Both the position numbers and the translations under genes were made by a program. Source: JBQTKD01 sp052389435 (GTDB taxonomy: Bacteria > Actinomycetota > Actinomycetes > Sporichthyales > Sporichthyaceae). From it: a stretch of 64,000 bases of DNA. Positions within the stretch are counted from its first letter, which is position 1. Each line of letters opens with the position of its first letter. Positions 8,271 to 16,195 of the stretch are shown here, one piece after another. The notes beneath the pieces are model-generated. The model was not told the DNA's origin. It was given only the letters and a program-made list of their open reading frames with translations, and searched no databases. Location of the stretch: NCBI GenBank assembly GCA_052389435.1, contig JBQTIB010000094.1, forward strand, positions 1 to 64,000, written 5' to 3'.

Positions 8271-9695
8271 ATGCGCATGGCGTTCTTCGACCAGGATCGG
8301 ATCGTCGCCCCGCCCGGGTGGAGCAGGTGGTTGATTCCACCGGCCGCGCTCTCGGTGCACCTGGCGATCGGGCAGGCCTACGCCTGGAGCGTGTTCAAGA
8401 AGCCGCTCGAGGCCACGATGCTGACCGACAGCGACCATCCGGGAACGCTCTCCGCGCTGCCGTTCCAGCTCGGGATGGTCATGCTCGGCGTCTCCGCGGC
8501 GCTGTTCGGCCGGCAGGTGGAGCGGCGCGGTCCGCGATGGGCGATGGCGGTTTCCTCGACCTTCTTCGTGAGCGGCCTGCTCGTCGCCTCGGTCGGCGTG
8601 GCCGCGGACCAGTACTGGCTGGTGGTCGCGGGGTACGGCTTCGTCGGCGGCATCGGCCTCGGAATCGGCTACATCTCCCCGGTCACCACGCTGATCAAGT
8701 GGTTCCCGGACCGCCCGGGACTGGCCACCGGCATCGCGATCATGGGTTTCGGCGGCGGCGCGCTGATCGCCTCGCCGCTCACGACGCAACTGCTGCAGAA
8801 GTTCGACGCCGTCGTCGGCACGGGTCCGAACGCGGTCGCCCCGGACCGCGACGGCATCGCCAAGACCTTCCTGGTGCTCGGGTGCGCCTACGCGGTGTTC
8901 ATGGTGATGAGCTACTCGCTCATCCGCGTCCCACCGCCGGGCTGGAAGCCGGCGGGATGGGAGCCCGGCCCCGAACGGGCGCTGGTCACCCGCAACAACG
9001 TGTCGGCGAAGAACGCGGTCAAGACCCCGCAGTTCTGGCTGCTGTGGGTGGTGCTCTGCTTCAACGTCACCGCCGGCATCGGCATCCTCGAACGGGCCGC
9101 GCCGATCTACCGGGATTTCTTCCCCGGCGAGGGCGGCTCCCCGGCCGAGCTCGCGGCGGCCGCCGCCGGCTTCGTCGCGATCCTGTCGCTGTCGAACTCC
9201 CTCGGCCGGATCCTGTGGTCCTCGGCCTCGGACGTGCTGGGCCGGCGCAACATGTACCGGATCTACCTCGGCGTGGGCTGCCTGCTCTACGCGTACATCC
9301 TGACCACGACGAACGACAACAAGGCCCTGTTCATCGTCGCCTGCATGCTGATCCTGTCCTTCTACGGCGCGGGTTTTGCGACGGTTCCGGCCTACCTGCG
9401 GGACCTGTTCGGCACCTACCAGGTCGGCGCGATCCACGGCCGGCTGCTCACCGCCTGGTCGGTCGCGGGCGTCCTCGGGCCGATCATCGTCAACAACATC
9501 GCCGACAACCGGATCAACGGCGGCGCAACGGGGCCGGACGTCTACACCCCGGCGTTCGCGATCGTCATCGGCCTGCTCGTCGTCGCGTTCGTCTGCAACG
9601 AACTGATCCGGCCGGTCGATCCCAAGTGGCACGAGCCGACGGAGCAACCCGTGCCCGTTCCCGCGAACGCATCCGGAGAGAAGGCGATCGCATGA
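8271..9695 (+). CDS. OFA-family MFS transporter (oxalate/formate antiporter-like)
   Basis: A 474-residue, 12-helix major facilitator of the OFA subfamily. Key features are GQAYAWSVFKKPL at helix 1, FGRQVERRGPRWAM in the loop after helix 2 (the MFS A-motif position), and the glycine-rich GYGFVGGIGLGIGY in helix 4. OFA members exchange oxalate/formate or carry pyruvate-like acids; the substrate here is unknown. The ATG at 8271 is preceded by TGGAG at six bases. Its stop overlaps the ATG of a 49-residue gene in an ATGA junction, so the two proteins are translationally coupled and probably form one complex. Confidence 0.88.
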   Translation: MRMAFFDQDRIVAPPGWSRWLIPPAALSVHLAIGQAYAWSVFKKPLEATMLTDSDHPGTLSALPFQLGMVMLGVSAALFGRQVERRGPRWAMAVSSTFFVSGLLVASVGVAADQYWLVVAGYGFVGGIGLGIGYISPVTTLIKWFPDRPGLATGIAIMGFGGGALIASPLTTQLLQKFDAVVGTGPNAVAPDRDGIAKTFLVLGCAYAVFMVMSYSLIRVPPPGWKPAGWEPGPERALVTRNNVSAKNAVKTPQFWLLWVVLCFNVTAGIGILERAAPIYRDFFPGEGGSPAELAAAAAGFVAILSLSNSLGRILWSSASDVLGRRNMYRIYLGVGCLLYAYILTTTNDNKALFIVACMLILSFYGAGFATVPAYLRDLFGTYQVGAIHGRLLTAWSVAGVLGPIIVNNIADNRINGGATGPDVYTPAFAIVIGLLVVAFVCNELIRPVDPKWHEPTEQPVPVPANASGEKAIA

Positions 9696-9841
9696 GCACC
9701 GAGTCGTCGGAGACCGCAACGGCCCCGCCCGGGATGGACCCGAAACTGCGCCCGCTCGCCGTACTCGCCTGGCTGTGGGTCCTGGTCCCGTTCGGCTACG
9801 GGATCTACAAGCTCCTCGAGAAGATCAACGACCTTTTCTGA
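9692..9841 (+). CDS. MFS transporter small subunit
   Basis: A 49-residue single-helix protein. A hydrophilic Pro/Thr-rich N-terminus is followed by one membrane segment (PLAVLAWLWVLVPFGYGIYK) and a charged end. It overlaps the OFA transporter gene by four bases (ATGA). Small proteins with this LAVLAWxxVxxPxxYG pattern are known next to actinobacterial OFA carriers and are annotated as a transporter small subunit. A role in stabilising or targeting the carrier is inferred. Its stop lies seven bases from the stop of the convergent spermidine synthase-like gene. Confidence 0.8.
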   Translation: MSTESSETATAPPGMDPKLRPLAVLAWLWVLVPFGYGIYKLLEKINDLF

Positions 9842-9848
9842 CTGCTAC

Positions 9849-11387
9849 TCAGTTGTCCGTGGCGTAACCGAGCAGCGACTTGTCGGTGAGCCACTCGACC
9901 GGCGCGCGGTCGTCCGTCCACACCTCGCCGCCCGGCAGTCGCGGCCCGATCCGCGCGGCGGCGTCGCGAGCGAGCGCGGCGAGCTCGACCGGCAGGCCCG
10001 CCGCGGCGTTGGCCAGGTTCGGCCCCGAGGCTTCCGCCTCGGTGCCGATCAGCACGGTGTTGAGCGTTTCCACCGGAGCGCGGACCACCGTGGGAAACAC
10101 CTCGGCCATGGTCCGACCGAGAGCGCGTTCGAGTTCGTTCTGGCCCTCGGGGTGGCCCACGTTGACCGCGACGATTCCGCCGGGGGCGAGCCGCTCGCGC
10201 ACGAGCGCGAAGAACTCCTTCGTGGCCAGGTAGAAGGGGATGTAGGGCTGGTGGTAGGCGTCCACGACGATCAGGTCGTAGCCGCCGGCGGATTTGCGCA
10301 ACCACGGCCGGGCGTCGTCGTCGAAGACGCGGAGCCTGGGGTTCGAGCCCATGTCGAAGTAGTCGTAGCCGACCTGGGACACCGTGGCGTCCAGTTCCAC
10401 TCCGTCGATCCGGCTGTCGGGCCAGTACCGCCCGTACTGTCGGGCCAGCGTGCCCGCGGCGTTGCCGAGGACCGCCACCCGCCGGGGCGCCTGCGCGGCG
10501 GCCGCGAACGGCAGCACCAGGAAGCTGTCCCAGTACCCGTTCGTCAGGTAGCCGCTGGCGGGCAGGCGCGAGTGCACCGCCTGGCCCTCGTTGAGTTCCA
10601 GGATTCGGTCGCCGTCGGCCTGTTCCACCACCCGGACGTACTGCTGGCGCGACTCGGCCTCGTAGAGAACTCGGCCGTCCCCGTCGGCCTTCACCGTGCC
10701 CGGCGGAAGACCCACTGCGGCCGCCAGGAGCGTCGGCAACGCGGCGGCGATGCGGCCGAGGCCGACGGTCCCGACCAGGGCCAGCGCGAACGCGAAGGCC
10801 AGAAAGGTCCGCTGCGTGCCGACGAACGGGATCAGCACCAGTGCCGAGAGCATGGTGCCGAACAGGGACCCGGCGGTGGAGAGCGCGTAGAGCCGTCCCG
10901 CGACCCGGCCGGCGTGCAGGACGTCGCTCGAGTCCATGGCGAGCCGGATCGCCCAGGGCGACACGGTGCCGAGCAGGACGACCGGCAGCGCGAGCAGCAC
11001 GAGTACGGCGAGCAGCGAACCGACGAACGCGCCCGCCTCGATTCCGTCGAGCGCGGCGACCGAGAATTCCAGGAACGGTCGGGCGACGAACGGCACGGCG
11101 GCGATCAGCACCGCCGCGGCGACGACCACCAGGCCGAGCGAGCGCAGATTCGGATAGCGGTCGGCCAGGCGCCCGCCCAGCCAGTAGCCGATCGACAGCG
11201 CGACCAGGACGACGCCGATCGTGTTCGCCCAGATGATCGTGGAGGCGCCGAAAAACGGCGCGATGAGCCGGGCCGCGGCGATCTCCGCGCCGAGGCTGGC
11301 CGTGCCGACGACGAAGACCAGCACGTACAGCAGGCGGCCCGAAACCGGGCGAGCCTGCGGGCGGGCGGCGGGGAGGTCGACGAGCAC
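9849..11387 (-). CDS. fused membrane / spermidine synthase-like protein
   Basis: A 512-residue protein. The N-terminal half has about seven membrane helices (for example LLYVLVFVVGTASLGAEI and IGVVLVALSIGYWLGGRLAD, the pattern of fused MFS/spermidine synthases). The C-terminal half has the Rossmann methyltransferase fold of SpeE: VAVLGNAAGTLARQYGRY, IDGVELDATV, YDLIVVDAYHQPYIPFYL. Whether it truly makes spermidine is doubtful. The canonical gatekeeper loop is altered to DAYHQP, and membrane-fused homologues have no assigned substrate. The GTG at 11387 has only a weak ribosome site. It is convergent to the transporter small-subunit gene and follows the oxidase gene in the same direction after 127 bases. 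Confidence 0.85.
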   Translation of the reverse strand: MLVDLPAARPQARPVSGRLLYVLVFVVGTASLGAEIAAARLIAPFFGASTIIWANTIGVVLVALSIGYWLGGRLADRYPNLRSLGLVVVAAAVLIAAVPFVARPFLEFSVAALDGIEAGAFVGSLLAVLVLLALPVVLLGTVSPWAIRLAMDSSDVLHAGRVAGRLYALSTAGSLFGTMLSALVLIPFVGTQRTFLAFAFALALVGTVGLGRIAAALPTLLAAAVGLPPGTVKADGDGRVLYEAESRQQYVRVVEQADGDRILELNEGQAVHSRLPASGYLTNGYWDSFLVLPFAAAAQAPRRVAVLGNAAGTLARQYGRYWPDSRIDGVELDATVSQVGYDYFDMGSNPRLRVFDDDARPWLRKSAGGYDLIVVDAYHQPYIPFYLATKEFFALVRERLAPGGIVAVNVGHPEGQNELERALGRTMAEVFPTVVRAPVETLNTVLIGTEAEASGPNLANAAAGLPVELAALARDAAARIGPRLPGGEVWTDDRAPVEWLTDKSLLGYATDN

Positions 11388-11514
11388 GCCGCCCGGGGGC
11401 GGTGCGTCCGGCGCGGCAGAGCCGCAACTCGGGCATCCGTGCGGTTCCTGGTGGATGACTGGCCTCCCGGGTCACGCTCGTCGCGTGCCCTGATCGTGGA
11501 CGTCGGTGCCCCGA

Positions 11515-12696
11515 CTACCCCATCCGATTCGGGTCGAACAGGGCGATCGGATGGGCGGTGGACCCGTCGACGGCGAGGTCGGCGAGAATCTCCCCTACAA
11601 CGGTCGCGAACTTGAATCCGTGCCCGGAGAACCCGGCGGCCACCAGGACCTGGCGACGATGCGGGTGCGGCCCCAGCACGAAGTGCCGGTCGGGAGTGTT
11701 CTCGTACAGGCAGGGCTGCGCACGCAGCAGCGGGCCGGGATCGCTCGCCAGGCGCCGGCGCAGGTGCGCGGCCACGAGTTCGAGGTCGGCGACGTCGACG
11801 GTGCGGTCGACGGCGTCGGGGTTGCACGAGTCCGCGTCGAGGACGACGTTCATTTTCACCCCTCCCGCCGGGCCGTCCAGGGCCGGGAATCCGTAGGCCA
11901 GGCCGGGGACTCCGGCGCCGCTGGTCTCCTCTTCCGCCTCCCAGATCCAGACCGGATGTCGATCGGGCAGGAACTGCTCGACACCGGCCTGGGGGGCGAA
12001 CCAGGTGTGCAACTGCCGCTCGACGGTCAGCGGAATCTGCAGCTCCGCCAGCAGCGGCCCGGCGAACGCGCCGGTGCAGAGGACCAGCCGCTCGCAGTGG
12101 AAGGTCCCCGCCGCGGTGCGCACGCTCGCTCCGTCGCCGTCGGCCGCGGCCTCCCAGCCGAGCACCGGTTCCTCGAAACGGCACTCGGCACCGGCTTGCT
12201 GCGCCAGCCGGACGTGCGCCCGCACGCTCGCCTCGGGCAGCAGGAGGCCGGCGACGGCCTCGAAGAACGCGATGGTGTCGTCGGCCGGCGCCAGGGTGGG
12301 AACACGACGCCGGATCTCGCGGGCGTCGAGCAGATCGTGGTCCAGGCCCCACTGCGCGGCGCTGGCCAGCGCGCCGGCCACGGTCGAGCTGGCGGGCCCC
12401 CCGAGCAGCAGACCTCCGGTCGGCGTCATCAGGTCGGCGCCCGCGTCGCGGCAGAGGCGGTGCCACAGGTCGTAGGCCCGACGCAGCAGCGGCACGTAGG
12501 CCGGGTCCTCGAAGTAGGCGAGCCGAATGATGCGCGGTCCGCCGTGGCTCGATCCCCGGTCGTGGCCCGGCGCAAAGCGCTCGAGGCCCAGGACCCGGCG
12601 ACCGCGCTGGGCCAGGTGGTAGGCCGCCGCACTGCCCATGCCACCGAGCCCCACGACGATGACGTCGTAGGACCGGCCCGACCGCCCGCCGTTCAC
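11515..12696 (-). CDS. FAD-dependent N-methyltryptophan/monomeric sarcosine oxidase family
   Basis: A 393-residue flavoprotein of the MSOX/MTOX family, which oxidatively demethylates N-methyl amino acids to give formaldehyde and H2O2. The FAD-binding motif is YDVIVVGLGGMGSAAAYHLA (residues 10-29). It is followed by the family's GSSHGGPRIIRLAYFEDPAYVPLLRRA block that positions the flavin ring. The C-terminal CLYENTPDRHFVLGPHP and AAGFSGHGFKFA are also typical; the Cys of the CLY segment is the usual covalent flavin site. The GTG at 12696 has GGAGG eight bases upstream. The exact amine substrate cannot be read from the sequence. Confidence 0.88.
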   Translation of the reverse strand: MNGGRSGRSYDVIVVGLGGMGSAAAYHLAQRGRRVLGLERFAPGHDRGSSHGGPRIIRLAYFEDPAYVPLLRRAYDLWHRLCRDAGADLMTPTGGLLLGGPASSTVAGALASAAQWGLDHDLLDAREIRRRVPTLAPADDTIAFFEAVAGLLLPEASVRAHVRLAQQAGAECRFEEPVLGWEAAADGDGASVRTAAGTFHCERLVLCTGAFAGPLLAELQIPLTVERQLHTWFAPQAGVEQFLPDRHPVWIWEAEEETSGAGVPGLAYGFPALDGPAGGVKMNVVLDADSCNPDAVDRTVDVADLELVAAHLRRRLASDPGPLLRAQPCLYENTPDRHFVLGPHPHRRQVLVAAGFSGHGFKFATVVGEILADLAVDGSTAHPIALFDPNRMG

Positions 12697-12829
12697 GTGG
12701 GCTTCCTCCAGACGCGGCCAGGGTGTGCCCCACCGGCATCATGCCGCCTTCGCCTCCAACGGAGGCAGAGGGCAGACGAGGCGAGCGGCACCCCGCTGCG
12801 AACGGCGCGACGCGCCCGAGCGTCCGGCG

Positions 12830-12906
12830 TGGTGGGGCGGCTGGGACTCGAACCCAGGACCCAGGGATTATGAGTCCCCTGCTCTAACCAGCTGAGCTAC
12901 CGCCCC
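12830..12906 (-). tRNA. tRNA with CAT anticodon (elongator Met or Ile2)
   Basis: A complete cloverleaf on the minus strand. The acceptor is GGGGCGG with CCGCCCC, followed by the D-arm GCTCAGCTGGTTAGAGC, the anticodon loop ACTCATAATC with CAT at 12870-12872, the T-arm GGGTTCGAGTCCC, discriminator A and an encoded CCA (12830-12832). The anticodon-stem neighbourhood (AGCAGG...CTGGGTC) resembles the lysidine-modified isoleucine tRNA as much as elongator methionine. I cannot decide the amino acid by eye. It is not the initiator type, because the acceptor's first pair is a normal G-C and the anticodon stem lacks three consecutive G-C pairs. Confidence 0.93.
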
Positions 12907-13346
12907 TGGAAGGGTGTTTCCGCAGATCAAAGCAGGTGCAGCCGCTGTTTCGCCCCTTTCGTCGGCGGCGGCTGGGGCCGTCGCGCCACACGCGTGCCGC
13001 ACCGCTTTGCGGCTGGAGCGTTGCCGGGACGCACGAGCGTGCAGCCTAGGAGGCCGACGTGGCGGCGCCCTAGGCGTCCATCCGCGGGGCCCGCAGGCCA
13101 TCCGGCCATCGGTCGGCGTCCGGCAACGGCGGATTTTTCGGGTCCGAGATCGCCGGTCGGCCCCGGAGTCGATCGAGCGCCGAACCCGTGCCTGCACCGG
13201 CGCGCAGGCGTGTGTGACCCCTCTAACGGGGTCGAACGCTGAGACTCGCCGCACTCTCACAGCCGGTGCCCGGGCGAGTTGCCTATCGTAGGGAGTGTGG
13301 CGGTCGCGTTCCACCGTCGCTCCTGACCATGAAGGGGAACGGCACA
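12907..13346. other. 440-bp intergenic region upstream of the signalling operon
   Basis: It lies between the CAT tRNA (minus) and the STAS gene (plus). It probably carries the tRNA promoter, read leftward, and the promoter of the signalling operon, read rightward. A TATCGT hexamer near 13285 followed by GGGAGTGTGG is a possible -10 region. No gene, tRNA or strong hairpin was found. Short open frames here lack ribosome sites and codon bias. Confidence 0.4.
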
Positions 13347-13718
13347 GTGCAACGCGAGGATGCTTTCGACGACGAGCCCGCAGTGCTCGTAGTCGCCGGC
13401 GAATGCGACGCGGGCGACACCGAACTGCTCGAGCAGGTGCTCGCGGCGGTTCGGGCCGGCGACGGGCGAGTGGTCATCGACATGATCGACGCCACATTCG
13501 CCGACTCATCGGTGGTACGCGCGCTCGTTGCGGGGTATCAGGAAGCCACCGAGAAGGGAGGCTGGCTCCGGTTGGCCTACACGCACCACATGATCGGCAG
13601 GATCATCGAGATTTGTGGGCTGGAAGAGTTGCTTCCCCAGTACCCAAGCGTGCAGGCTGCTGTCAACGGCCACGTGCACTCCGACCACGCAGGCACGGCC
13701 GCGGATAGAGGGCGATAA
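13347..13718 (+). CDS. STAS-domain anti-anti-sigma factor (RsbV-like antagonist)
   Basis: A ~123-residue STAS protein, first gene of a partner-switching operon. The fold starts at AVLVVAGECDAGDTELL. The phosphorylation loop is DATFADSSVVRALV, with the conserved Asp-Ser-Ser; the serine would be phosphorylated by the kinase encoded next. Unphosphorylated, such proteins bind the anti-sigma kinase and free the sigma factor. The GTG at 13347 is preferred, with AAGGGG nine bases upstream; an in-frame ATG at 13329 lacks a ribosome site but remains possible. Two bases separate its stop from the kinase ATG. Confidence 0.85.
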   Translation: MQREDAFDDEPAVLVVAGECDAGDTELLEQVLAAVRAGDGRVVIDMIDATFADSSVVRALVAGYQEATEKGGWLRLAYTHHMIGRIIEICGLEELLPQYPSVQAAVNGHVHSDHAGTAADRGR

Positions 13719-13720
13719 CC

Positions 13721-14203
13721 ATGACGAACGCCCGTTCTTCGGAATTTCGATTCGAGTGCGACCTGTCCGGCGTGCGGGCGGGGAGGCACTTCGTTCGCGA
13801 CGCGCTCACCCGCTGGGGTTTGCCGACCCTGGTGGACGACGCGAGCCTCGGCGTGAGCGAGTTGATCGCCAACGCCGTCCGCCACGCGGGCACCGAGTTC
13901 GCGGTCCGCATCGACGTCGCCGAAAAGGTGATCGTCACCGTCGTCGACGGAAGCAGCGAACTGGGCACGACGGCGGCCGAGGACTCCAAGTCCGGCCGCG
14001 GGATGACGATCGTCGCGACCATCTCCGAGGACTGGGGCGTCACCCCGCTCGAAGACGGCAAGGCGATCTGGTTCAGCCTGCCGCTGCCGGACGTGAACAG
14101 CGTCGACGCGGACCTGGTGAACCTCGCCGATCGGCGCGCCGCCGCCTCCGAGCGGTACGAATCCGCCCCGGCCGTGGCGTACGAGGTGCGGAGCGCCGTC
14201 TGA
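13721..14203 (+). CDS. HATPase anti-sigma factor / serine kinase (RsbW-like)
   Basis: A 160-residue GHKL ATPase of the RsbW/SpoIIAB type. The N-box is SELIANAVRHAG, followed by a VTVVDGS G1 box and a SGRGMTIVATI G2 box. It should phosphorylate the adjacent STAS protein and sequester an alternative sigma factor, but no such sigma gene is nearby; the RpoD-type gene 5 kb away is not a normal target. A 45-residue C-terminal tail beyond the ATPase fold is Ala/Arg-rich. The last codons contain the GGAG that serves as ribosome site for the next gene, whose CTG start overlaps this stop. Confidence 0.85.
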   Translation: MTNARSSEFRFECDLSGVRAGRHFVRDALTRWGLPTLVDDASLGVSELIANAVRHAGTEFAVRIDVAEKVIVTVVDGSSELGTTAAEDSKSGRGMTIVATISEDWGVTPLEDGKAIWFSLPLPDVNSVDADLVNLADRRAAASERYESAPAVAYEVRSAV

Positions 14204-15669
14204 CGGCGCCCGGCGGGGCGGCCCTCGGCCCCTCGCACTCGCAGGACCTCACCGCGCGGCACGTCTACGCGCTCTTGGCCGGGCATCCCAGCCCGGTGCT
14301 GCTCAGCGACGCCACCGGCGTCGTGCGGTATGCGAACTCCGCCGTCGCGCAACTGCTGGGTGCCCACGTCGAGGTGGTCGGACGCCTCGAGCAGGCGGTC
14401 TTGGCGGGCGTGCACAACGTGTACGTCAACCACCTCGAGCTGCCCGACGGGTGGAAGGCCGCCTACCTGGAGTCGGCCGCCGACTCCGACGCGCGCTTTC
14501 TGGCCGACGTCGGCGCGGGCCTGACCGGGATGCTCAACCTCAACCGCATCCTCGGTCACCTCGCCAGTCTCGCCGTTCCGCGGTTGGGCTCGTGGTGCGC
14601 CATCCGGGTCGGAGATCGCCTGTGCACCCGCGGCGCGCCGCGGCGGCCGGAGCACCGGGACGTTCCCGGCGCGCCCGTTCCCGGCCTCGGTCGGACCGTG
14701 TGGAGCGAGGTCGCCGACCTCGTCGCGCTGGGCGCCGACGCCGCGACGGCGGCCGCACTGCTTGCCGGCGGACCCGTCTACACCGCCTCCGTGGCGCTGC
14801 GGGCCGCGGGCGAGGACCTCGGCACGTTCACGATCGCGCGCACCGGGTCCGATTTCCCCCTGCCCGATCTCGTTCTCGTCGAGGAGGTCGCACGGCGCAG
14901 CGCGGCGGCCGTCGGCGCCGCGCGCGTCTACGACGAGCGCACCCAACTGGCCCGGACCCTGCGCAACGCGCTGATCCCTCCGACGCTCCCCTCGGTTCCC
15001 GGGCTGGAGGTCGGCGCCCGGTACCGGCCCGCGGCCGAGGCCACCGAGATCGGCGGCGACTTCTACCAGGTGTACCGGGTCCCGGCGGGGGGTTGGGCCT
15101 TCGAGATCGGAGACGTCTGCGGCAAGGGCGTGGAGGCCGCGGTGCTGACCGGGCAGGTGCGCCAGTCGCTGCGGACCGCGGTGCTGGTCGAGTCCGATCC
15201 GGCGCAGGCCCTGGCCCTGGTCAACGGCGCGATGATCGAGATCGACGGGACGCGCTTCGTCACCCTGATCCACGGCCGGCTCGAGGCGCAGGACGACGGC
15301 TCGGTCCTGGTGCGGGTGAGCAACGGCGGGCACCCTCGGCCGCTGGTGCTGCGCCGGGACGGGACCGTCGAACCGGTGGACACCGGCGGCACGATCGTCG
15401 GCATGCTCGCGCAGGCCCGGTTCCGCACCGCCACCCTGCGCCTGGCCCCCGGCGAGACCCTGCTCCTCTACACCGACGGGGTGACCGAGGCGACCGTGCG
15501 CGGGGAACTGCTCGGCGAGGCACGCCTGGTCGCGATGCTCGGCGCCTGCGGCGGCATGCCCGCCCAGGCCACCACGGAACGCCTGGAACAGATGGTGCTC
15601 GAATATCTTGGCGGCGGCGCCCACGACGACATCGCGTTGTTGGCGATCCGAGCCGAGGAGGGTGCATGA
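14200..15669 (+). CDS. PAS-GAF-SpoIIE (PP2C) serine phosphatase, probable CTG start
   Basis: A 489-residue RsbU-like phosphatase. Residues ~15-60 form a PAS-like sensor (HPSPVLLSDATGVVRYANSA), then a GAF-like segment, then a SpoIIE/PP2C domain from about 265. That domain has EIGGDFYQVY, FEIGDVCGKGVEAA, LLLYTDGVTEA and GAHDDIALLAI, so all metal-binding aspartates are present and activity is likely. It should dephosphorylate the STAS antagonist. The only start giving a full PAS domain is CTG at 14200, in a CTGA overlap with the kinase stop and with GGAG exactly six bases upstream. No ATG, GTG or TTG fits. The stop overlaps the next gene as ATGA. Confidence 0.85.
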   Translation: MTAPGGAALGPSHSQDLTARHVYALLAGHPSPVLLSDATGVVRYANSAVAQLLGAHVEVVGRLEQAVLAGVHNVYVNHLELPDGWKAAYLESAADSDARFLADVGAGLTGMLNLNRILGHLASLAVPRLGSWCAIRVGDRLCTRGAPRRPEHRDVPGAPVPGLGRTVWSEVADLVALGADAATAAALLAGGPVYTASVALRAAGEDLGTFTIARTGSDFPLPDLVLVEEVARRSAAAVGAARVYDERTQLARTLRNALIPPTLPSVPGLEVGARYRPAAEATEIGGDFYQVYRVPAGGWAFEIGDVCGKGVEAAVLTGQVRQSLRTAVLVESDPAQALALVNGAMIEIDGTRFVTLIHGRLEAQDDGSVLVRVSNGGHPRPLVLRRDGTVEPVDTGGTIVGMLAQARFRTATLRLAPGETLLLYTDGVTEATVRGELLGEARLVAMLGACGGMPAQATTERLEQMVLEYLGGGAHDDIALLAIRAEEGA

Positions 15670-16040
15670 GCGAGCCGGCGGGCGAACCCGCGCGCACCAC
15701 GGCCCCCGCCGGCTCGGCGGGCGCGGGAGGCCGTGGGGTCGGGGACTACGTCGTCTCCAGCCGACTGCGCGTGCCCGAAGGCTCCGGGCCGGTGCTCGAA
15801 GAGGCCTTCGCGAACCGACTGCGCGAGGTCGAAGGCTGGGACGGCTTTCTGCGGCTCGAGGTCTGGCGCGACGTTCGCGACCCGCAGGCCTACCTGATGG
15901 TCAGCTGGTGGCGCGACCACGAGGCGTTCGTGAACTACATGCGCTCCCCCGAACACGACAGATCCCACGCCCGCATCCCGCAGGGCGAGCACAGGCCCCG
16001 CGGAGTGGGGTTGGACCGCTACGAGGTGGTGGCGCGTTGA
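15666..16040 (+). CDS. ABM / heme-oxygenase-fold (IsdG-like) domain protein
   Basis: A 124-residue protein with an antibiotic-biosynthesis-monooxygenase ferredoxin-like fold (RLRVPEGSGPVLEEAFANR, AYLMVSWWRDHEAFVNYM, SPEHDRSHARIP). The second half resembles IsdG/MhuD heme-degrading enzymes in the Trp and His-rich helix region. The asparagine that completes the usual Asn-Trp-His triad appears to be replaced by Ser-Ser near residue 32, so catalysis is doubtful. It may instead bind a tetrapyrrole or act as a sensor. It is translationally coupled (ATGA) to the phosphatase and followed by a triplicated 53-bp spacer before the B12-binding gene. The first ~28 residues are Ala/Gly/Pro-rich and probably disordered. 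Confidence 0.78.
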   Translation: MSEPAGEPARTTAPAGSAGAGGRGVGDYVVSSRLRVPEGSGPVLEEAFANRLREVEGWDGFLRLEVWRDVRDPQAYLMVSWWRDHEAFVNYMRSPEHDRSHARIPQGEHRPRGVGLDRYEVVAR

Positions 16041-16195
16041 GCGAGTGCGACGAGCGAGGGACGAGCGAGGAGCTCGAGCGATCGTGTGGTTGAGCGAGTG
16101 CGACGAGCGAGGGACGAGCGAGGAGCTCGAGCGATCGTGTGGTTGAGCGAGTGCGACGAGCGAGGGACGAGCGAGGAACCAGAAGGATCGTGTCG
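16037..16195. repeat. three tandem 53-bp direct repeats spanning the ABM-to-B12 gene junction
   Basis: Three copies of a 53-base unit beginning TTGAGCGAGTGCGACG (16037-16089, 16090-16142, 16143-16195). The first two are identical; the third diverges over its last ~20 bases into the real ribosome site AGAAGG. Each unit begins with the TGA of the ABM gene and ends with a GTG like the next gene's start, so a stop-to-start linker has been triplicated. GTG at 16137 opens a 20-codon frame whose TGA overlaps the GTG of the B12-binding gene. Confidence 0.93.
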
